From positions 2,339,181 to 2,403,180 of the forward strand of contig OX439035.1 in assembly GCA_949317995.1 (NCBI GenBank): a DNA stretch of 64,000 nucleotides. The letters run 5' to 3'. The translations under genes and the position numbers were made by a program. This DNA is from Acholoe squamosa (taxonomy: Eukaryota > Annelida > Polychaeta > Phyllodocida > Polynoidae). The notes under the pieces are model-generated. The model saw nothing but the letters and a program-made list of their open reading frames with translations, was not told the DNA's origin and ran no database searches. Shown here in pieces: positions 34,901-43,900 of the stretch (its first letter is position 1; each line of letters begins with the position of its first letter).

Positions 34901-37900
34901 AAAATGCTTGAACAGGATGTAATAATTCCATCAACCAGTCCTTGGTCTAGCCCTGTGTGCATGGTGACCAAGAAAGATGGTAGCATCCGTTTCTGCATAG
35001 ATTACCGGAAATTGAATGGTATGACCAAGAAGAATTCATATCCCTTACCACGGATCGATGAGACTATAGACTCCCTTGGAGGTAAGCAATGGTATTGCTC
35101 TCTAGACTTACAATCCGGGTACTGGCAAGTGGGTATGCATCCGAAAGATATGGAGAAGACGGCCTTTTCCAGTCATATTGGATTATTCCAGTATAATGTG
35201 ATGCCGTTTGGATTGTGCAATGCACCGGCGACATTTGAAGCCATGATGGAAACTTTATTAAGTGACCTTTTATGGAAAAAATGTCTCGTCTATCTAGACG
35301 ATGTGATTGTCTTTGGAAAGACATACGAAGAATGCTTGGAAAATTTAGGTATGGTCCTGGAAAGGATCATAACTAATGGTTTGAAGCTGAAACCCAAGAA
35401 GTGCGATCTTTTCAAAAGATCTATTAATTACTTGGGGCGAATAATCTCGAATGAAGGGATTAAAGCCGATCCGGAGAAACTGGATGCCGTGTCAAATTGG
35501 CAAGCACCCACGAATGCGAGAGAAGTTAGGTCCTTCCTCGGATTCTGTTCCTACTACCGGGACTTTATCCCAGGATATTCAAGGGTTGCCTTTCCTATCC
35601 AGAGTTTGTCCCACTGGACACCCGGGATCAGGAAGGAACGATTCCCTTGGGGACCCGAGCAAGACGAGGCCTTTATGAAAATAAAGGATTTGTTTGCTAT
35701 CACACCTGTGTTGAGATACCCCACGGAGAATGATCATTTCATTCTAGATACTGATGCTAGTAATGAAAGCATAGGAGCCGCCCTTTCTCAGGTCCAGGAT
35801 GGGGTCGAAGTTCCTATAGCCTTCGCTAGTAACACGTTGAGTAAATCTCAAAGAAACTATTGTACCACTAAACGTGAGTTGTTGGCTGTGGTGGTCTATA
35901 CGAAGAAGTTCAAGCACTTTTTGTGGGGGAGTGATTTCACTCTACGGACTGATCACTCTTCCCTCAGATGGTTATTGAACTTCAAAGATGCAGAGGGGAT
36001 GATAGGTCGCTGGTTAGCGCACCTATCCGAATTCGGTCTAAATCACAGCCAGATTGAACACCGAGCCGGGGCAAAGCATTTGAATGCAGATGCTTTGTCT
36101 AGAATCCCAGTGAGGAAATGTGCAAATGCTGAGTGCACTGATTGTGGAGCACACAATGCTGTGTTGGCAGGGGTTCGAGTTCCATTCGAAACCCATCCGG
36201 AACATGTCTTGAATTGGTCCTTGGAGACCATCAGGCAGTTCCAGAAGTCTGATGCAGTCACATCACGTTTGATTAAATTCCTTAATCAGGGTATCTGTCC
36301 CCCAAGACCCGTAGTGTCATTGGAGAACAGAGAGATGAGACGATTCTTAGCTCAATGGGCCGAGCTAAAAGTCCGGGATGGTATTCTGTTTCGATGGAAG
36401 AACCATTCTAATAGGAACAAAACCTTGCAAGTTGTCATACCTAGTGCTATGCGACGAGATATTATGTATTTCTGTCATGGACATAGAACTAGTGGGCACT
36501 TTGGAAAGAAAAGGTCTCTAGAACGTCTGACCAGACGATACTATTGGCCCGGCATGAGTACAGATCTCACCCGATGGGTGGAGACCTGTCCCGAGTGCTG
36601 TAAGAACAAACCAGGACCCGGGTTAGGCAAGCTGCCATTATCCCAGGAACTGTTTGGTGTAAGGTTTGCTAGAATAGCTGTTGACATTATTAGTGGGATT
36701 CCCCCCACTCCTAGTGGCAACACGTGTATTATGGTCGTGTCTGATTATTATACCAAGTACACCCGAGTGTTCCCTTTACCGGATCATAAGGCTGTTACTT
36801 GTGCTATGGCCTTTGTAAAAGGGTGGGTGCTGCACCTAGGTGTCCCACTCATGTTACATAGTGACCAAGGCAGAGAATTTGAGTCTAGTCTGTGGCAGGA
36901 GATGTGTAATTGTCTGGCGATCTGCAAGACAAGAACTAATCCCTATAGACCACAGAGCGATGGACAAATAGAGAGATTCAATAGGACTTTGATCCAAGTA
37001 TTGAAATCTCTGGTAAATGAGCAGATGGATGATTGGGATGAACAATGTGAATTCGTGGTACATGCCTATAATGGCACTGTGCATTCGAGCACAAACTGTT
37101 CTCCTAATCTCCTCGTTTTTGGAGAGGATTTGATTATGCCAGCCGATTTGGTGTTCGGCGTAATAAGAATGAATCCGGAAGCCCCTTGCCAGGTGATGTT
37201 TGTAGAATCCCTACGGGATAATTTCAAACAAGCCTATGAGAGGGTTAGAGACGAGTTGCAGAAAACTGCGCGTTGGCAGAAAGTTGGCTATGACACAGGT
37301 CTAAAAGCTAGATTTTTTAATCTAGGGGATAGAGTACTGCGTCTACACCAACCTCTAGCTAACCTGAAATTAGCCAGTAATTGGGATGGACCTTTCACTA
37401 TAACTCAGGTTATTAGTGATTGCACAGTGATTATTAAATCACAGCTTGGTAAATGTTACAAGTCAAATGTAGCGAGACTACGCCCATGGAGGGGGAGGGA
37501 TACCTCCACCGAAATGTACGGCGATGGTCTATTGGAAGTAATGGAACAGAGTCGTGTTAAGCAACTCGAAGTGGTACCGACCCGAAAGCGAGGACCCGGG
37601 CGGCCACGGAAGGTTGCAGACCCGAAGAGGGTGGTGCCCCCTGTCGTAACATCCGGAAAGCAGGGGAAGATACAAAAAGTCTCGGCAGGCGCAGGTAAAA
37701 ATAAGAGGAAAGGTCCTTCTAAGGCTAAGAAGACCTTGGAAAAGGCTCTTATGGATACCAGGTCAATAAAAGAGGCCTCAAAACCTCTTAGACGCAGTCC
37801 AAGGTTGCTACGGACTGCCGTAACCTAGCCTGTTAACACAACGAGTGTGTTGTCCTGTACTGTGTACTGTTATATGTTGTAACCTAGTTCAATGTATATT

Positions 37901-40900
37901 TGAGCCGGTCAAGAGTCTCTGGAAAAGGTCCTATGACAATGAACCCATGGTTTTGGACGGATAATCCGATGGATATGCTTATGCTATCCATAAACTCCAG
38001 AATACCTAGCGAATTGTCATAGTCGAACCCTGAGTACGGACGGACGACCGATCGGGTATTGTATTGTTTTTATGTAAGGGCGCGTGACCTAATTAAGGGC
38101 ACGCGGGAAAGTTGTTGACCCATTTTCGAATGGTCACGTGAGGCGCCGGTTTGATCATGCGCAGCGATTCAAGTTCGAGTATCCCGCCATATTGTCTTAT
38201 TCCTGCGAAGGAAGAAGACGTGGCCGAGGGTGGTCTTACTCTTGTTGGAGTCTGATAGCCCGTGACAGCCATATTCCGAGGTGTGCCCTCGTTAAAAGGC
38301 ACCCGCCTTTCACTGGGTAAGCAGTACTCACTGCTTATCCGGTGGATTGGGATATTTTATCCCCGAACAGCCACTTCTGTCGATGGCAGAAGAGGCCGTC
38401 CGTCTTGGCGGCGGTGCCGGTGCCAGCACCCCGCCAGAGTATGGAAGTGGTTCTCCCAAGAGTCCCACTTATACATACGACGATCAGCAATACGATGCTG
38501 ATTGTGATCAAATGGATCAACAAATGAATGTTGATCAGTACTTCTCTGGAGTAGACGATAGCGACGTAGAATCGTTCTACGACGCATCCGACAACTCCAG
38601 ACAAGTTAGTCCTGAACGCCGAGGCGTTCAACAACAAATTGATGTAGGTGAGCCTTATGTAGCCCCTCCATCCGAAGGTTTGAGTGGAGAACCGGCAGGA
38701 GCCCAGTCTCTTGACAGGGCTCTGATGCCACCTCCCCCTCAACTGCCGCCCCGTCTTGGTGGGAGTACCTCATTCGGTGCTTTGGGACCTGCTTCTCCGG
38801 TTGACAGGCCAATGCACCTAGAGCTGCCCTTCCCAGACAGTCCCGAATGGCATGATGTAGCCGGTCCATATGACGGACGGATGTTAGCAATTTCCGAGGA
38901 AATGCTGATACCCACCTGTTATGGGACGCCCAGAGAGGTTGACGAGCGTGTTGTCAACGCAATCTGGGAATGTGCTCATCCGCAGTGGGCTAATACCTTT
39001 CCGGAGTCCTGGTTGATGGATTACCATCAGATGGCCAAAGGATTGGTAGTCCACTTATGGTTTCGTAAAGCCGTCTGGGACGCAGAAATGGCTTTCCGAA
39101 GGAATACCTCTTATAGGCCTTCCTATGTGTCTGACAAAACGGGTTACACCGGTGTCAAGGCAGATGAGGTCTCTAGATACATAGACAGAGACCAGATCCT
39201 ACTGTTAAGCACAGCGGATGAGTATGAAGCAGCAGGTAACGCTGTTGTGGATTACTGTCCAGGGGTCCCTATTACGTCTCAAACCATTGAGGCAGAAGAG
39301 GCCCGTATTGGTGTGTCTCCACTAGACAGACTCGGGGTAATACAAGACCTCGTAGTACGTCTATTGGAGAGACAATATGCACTGGCGCATCCGGAGTTAG
39401 TACCCGGACCAGCACCCGTGCAAGTAACAGCCAAGATGGCCGATCGGATGGACCGTCTCATGTCTCCTGCTGAAGCTCCCACCTTGGGAGGCGCAGCAGT
39501 AGTACCTGAGAAGGCCCTACCTGATGCAGATGTTTCCCTTAAAACTGCTCAGTCTACCCCTACGAAGACTGAGCAAGTCAAGGAGAAAGCAGCTGGTGGA
39601 AAGGGTAAAACAACCCCCACCAAAGGTAAGGGTAAAGGGAAGCGGTCAGGAACCGAACCCTCTACCAGCACGAGTGTGGACGACAGTACCCGAACCCGTC
39701 GGGTGTCTCCACGCTCGGCCAATAAGAAGGGCGCTAAGGCTTCGGATGTCTCCGGCAATGAGACGGACGCATCCGAGCCTGGCACTTCTACTAACGGCAG
39801 ACCCCGCAGGAGGAATAAGAAGAAGGTTGACCAACGCAAACCTGAACCTATCGAGGTAGACGTTCAAGCTGATAATACAGAAGCTGAACCGGCTGTCCCA
39901 ACCGTAAAAGTTGAGCTCGGTGTGCCAATCGTCAAGCTACACGACGTAATGGCCGATTTGAGTGGAGACGCTCAAGATGCTGCAGCCCAGGTCCTCGCGG
40001 GTCAACAACCCGTTGTGCAACCTGTGGATGTACCATCCGACCCGGAGGGAGAGGAGCCGGTTGACCCAGTTGTGGATGTCACTCCGACTGACGAGCAAGA
40101 GGCTGCTATCTGGGCTAACGCCAATAGCAACTTTGCCGACTTCATTCCTCTACACAGGGGACACCTGAAGGGGAGTAAATCCGTATGGAGACTGCCCCCT
40201 CGGATCACCTGTGAGAGGCAGGAAGATATGGAGGAGTGGCTTCGCAAGAAGCTCTCTGATAGAAAGCCGGCCAATGTGTACTGGATCTATTGGGAATTCG
40301 TTAAGAATTCGCCCAATGGTCTGTACAATTATGACCAGAAGGGCAAGCTCAAGTTTGCTCTAGATGAGTACTACGGGGAGGATCGTAAGGATTGTCCCTT
40401 CCAACGTTGAACTGTCCAGAACCCGACATTCTTTGGTGTCAGTGGACCGAGTGGCCAGTCCGCCCGGAAACACGCGCCTTTGAATGTCAAAGACCCGAAG
40501 CAGTACCCTGCTATGGGCCCACCCGGACCAGAGATGCAAATCTTTGATCAGTACGGGAGGGTCAAGCAGGAACTGCCGACAGTAGGAGGTCAAGCTCCCC
40601 GACCTACAATGAGTGCTGTGGTGAGACAACGTCCACCCGCACCATTGTTGACGGCCAAAGACCTTAGAAGGGAATTGTCACGGTTGCCCCTGGTTCAGGG
40701 ATTACCAACTCAAGGCCCTTCTTCGACCACTGCTAGTGCGGTTACTACTGCGGTTGCTTCTTCGCACACGCAGGTAGCTGTCACTGCGAGTGGGTCTGGA
40801 GCACAGCCGAAGCCTCAGGGTCAGGTACCCCCACCTGGTGCTGTGGTTCATCGGCCTAAGCTGATCCAGACAGTGGAGACCTTCTTCAAGAAGGAGGACA

Positions 40901-43900
40901 AATTGTCTTGCAATATCCAGAGCAAGCAATTTGAGACGCTACAGCACCATCTGGAAAACCTCCACCTGGACATGTATCGTCGGACCGTGTCGAGCACTCT
41001 CCAGTGTATTGACGCGATCCAGAAGTCAGAGATCAACCGAATCTCGACTCAGATCAAAGCGGATGTTGCCAAAGATAAGCAGGAAGCTGCTAATCTGCGG
41101 CAGGAGGCCCTATCCGAGAAGGAAACAGCTTCTCAGATGCTCGACCTAGAACGAGCAACGAACATGAAGAACCAGCAAAAGTTCTTCAAGGTCTTCGGAG
41201 TTATCATGGATAACTGGGACGGTACACCTGAGCATGCTTTGAAGCTGTTCGAAGCACGCCAAAAGGTGAAACTTACACCTGCTGTCCCCGCATTGGCACC
41301 TACGGATGGAACTGGTATGAACCCCCCTGTTCAGCCACTGGCTCAACAACCGGGTCCAAACCAGCCACCCGAGGAGAACATGGAACAGTAAAAAACTGTT
41401 GCATGAAGATCGGACATAATTGTGTGTCCCGGGGTTCTATTACCCATGCATTGTTGGATAAGAAACCATTTTTTTATCCAACCCGTATTGATTCGGGTAC
41501 CAAACTGTACCCTAATCCGGAAACTGAAAACAGAAGGAGAAAACAAACAAGTCACTCTGGAGGAGGAGTACGAATGCTGTAAACACCATAATTGTACTGT
41601 GCCACAATGTAATGACTGTGCCTATTATAAAATCATGGACAATTTACACTAATATGGACTTTTGAACTACAAACCGGATCTACTATTACCTCCAGTTAGC
41701 TAGCACTACAGGCATCAGGGTTTAGCTACGCCCATAGAGTCCATCAACAGTCTACAACTGGATCTACTATAACCTCCAGTTAGCTAGCACTACAGGCATC
41801 AGGGTTTAGCTACACCCACCAACAAGTTTTACTATAGCACTTCAGGCATCAGGGTTCAGCTCGCCCATACCAAGCCATCAACAGCATCCGACTCCTGTTA
41901 CATCCTCCAATCATGAAAACAAGTAACTTTGTTGATATTATTATATTGTATGTAAAATTGTATTTATAACTATATAATGTCTTTTATAAAGATATATTAT
42001 TATATAAGGGTACCTATAAATATACTGGATCTGCGAATCCTAAAAGTTATTTAAGGTAATCCTAGACCTATAACTGTCTATATAGGTCATTCCTGGTCTC
42101 AATATATTAAGAGACTATAATTCTTCTGTAACTTGTAAATATAAAACACTAAGGTATAAACTGAGCTGCGTCTCAAAAGTATAAATATTTTTCTATAAAA
42201 TAAGAGAAGGTCCAACGGATTTCTCTAAACTTAGTATTGTATTACTCAGGTTAATACCTAATTGTGTTCATATAGTATCAGATTAATTGTCCATATCTGA
42301 TCATTAATATTTAATTCACTCTGTAAAGTAGACAGAGCTGTTAATTTAAAAAGTCGAAAATTTTTTTTCCGGGTTCAATAACCATATAACGATCATTGTT
42401 AACAACCACCGGTCCTTTTCAGGACCCTACTGTTGTCAAAACGTTACTATAAATCTGTGATAATTGTATATTTATCATTTATGGTTGTTATAAGCTAGTG
42501 ATGGAAATAACATGAACGACACTCGATGCTATTATTGTATAATTTTTCAGAAATAGGATAGTCTTATACTATAGCCTATTTCACATCGAGCAAGTGTAAT
42601 TAATACCCCTTTTTAGTATTGTAAACAATCACTTACTAGGTTATTAATACACTGCGGTTTAATTACCCCCAAGTTATTGTCTAAGGGGGGCAGTGTAGGG
42701 GTATGGTATTTTACACTTTAACGTTCATGCACCCGTGAGACTCAGACCTAGGTCCTTCGGGTGTGGTGGGGGAATCCGGATGGCAGGTGGCAGCACCTGC
42801 CTCTGGGTTCGTATCCACTACACCAGGGGGCCTACCACTCGTCCGCCACACGTCACGTGGCCGGTCTGAGTTTCGCGGGCTTTTCCCCTATATAAGGCTG
42901 GTCCTACCCCTAGGTTCCTCAGTAGTGGTTTACCCACTGCTCAACCAGGTTGTTACCCGAAAGGGTAACCGAATGCACTAGCAGCATGTAGTCCTCTGAG
43001 GCTGTGATCGTATGTAACGCAAGCTCTGAAATAAAAGCTCGGTTGCCTACCCGGAAACTTTTCTCTCTCTTCGTTATGATTTAATCTAACTTAACGAGAC
43101 GAACCACTACAATTATATATTTATGGCTCATTCTAAGATTTACTAGACATGGGGGACCTGGGTCTGGAAATTACAAACTCAGTATTTCTTAATAATCATA
43201 TTTTATTGATAGCCCTATATCTTGGTTTATTAAAAAGGTTCGTTCAAGGATCCAACTCCTAAGATGTCAGTTTTTATCACAGATGTCATAAAACCTTCCA
43301 AAAACATGAAGTGTGAGTGAATGGATATAGTTGCAGCATGATTATAACTACTAAATATTGGTCTACCTGCAGCAAATTTTGTGTACAAACTGGTACAATA
43401 TATATCTTTATGTATTCTTATAGGCTAAAGCAAGGATTGGAAACTTTTGAAATTATGTATCGGCAAAAATATTCGAAATGCTGAAAAATTAGGAATTATT
43501 TCTCCCTTTTACTAACTTTATCTTAGCTCATTAAAAAACCCTTATACAATAATCACATTAACTGTCTATTGTCTCCAGTGTGTGTACCTCATATAACGAT
43601 GGAAGTTTGCCTCCTTTACAATATCAGTGTTGTGTCTTCAGCACCTACTTTGAGACATATATATATATATTTCACTCACGCTTCACGAAATTCACGCATG
43701 CTTCATATTTCATTAGTCTTTACGAGAAAGGCCACAGCTAAGCTATACATCATCATATACCAATGGGATTGCATAAACAAGGAGAAAAGAGTTTGTACTA
43801 CCTATCTAGAGTCATTTATACAGACATAAGACCCATCTTGACTCACTACTGTGACTTTGAAAAAAAAATCACAGAATTTCTATACTTCTCGCAATGTGCG

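Larger units (their letters stand above)
30394..43111 (+). mobile_element. Complete Ty3/gypsy LTR retrotransposon A, 12.7 kb, with extra ORFs
   Basis: Two 418-bp LTRs (TG...CA), identical over their whole length as far as I can compare, flank a PBS, gag, pol (protease-RT-RNase H-integrase order), a third coding region split by one TGA, and a polypurine tract. ATTA lies immediately outside both ends (30,390-30,393 and 43,112-43,115), a 4-bp target duplication. Identical LTRs mean a very recent insertion. It lies in MMP intron 1 in antisense orientation. Typical Ty3/gypsy elements are about 5-8 kb, so 12.7 kb with long 3' ORFs is unusual. Confidence 0.95.

Noticed and set aside
41422-41652. Small Cys-rich ORF after element A ORF4
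   Set aside because: No ATG start and a short frame in the AT-rich 3' UTR; no relative seen.
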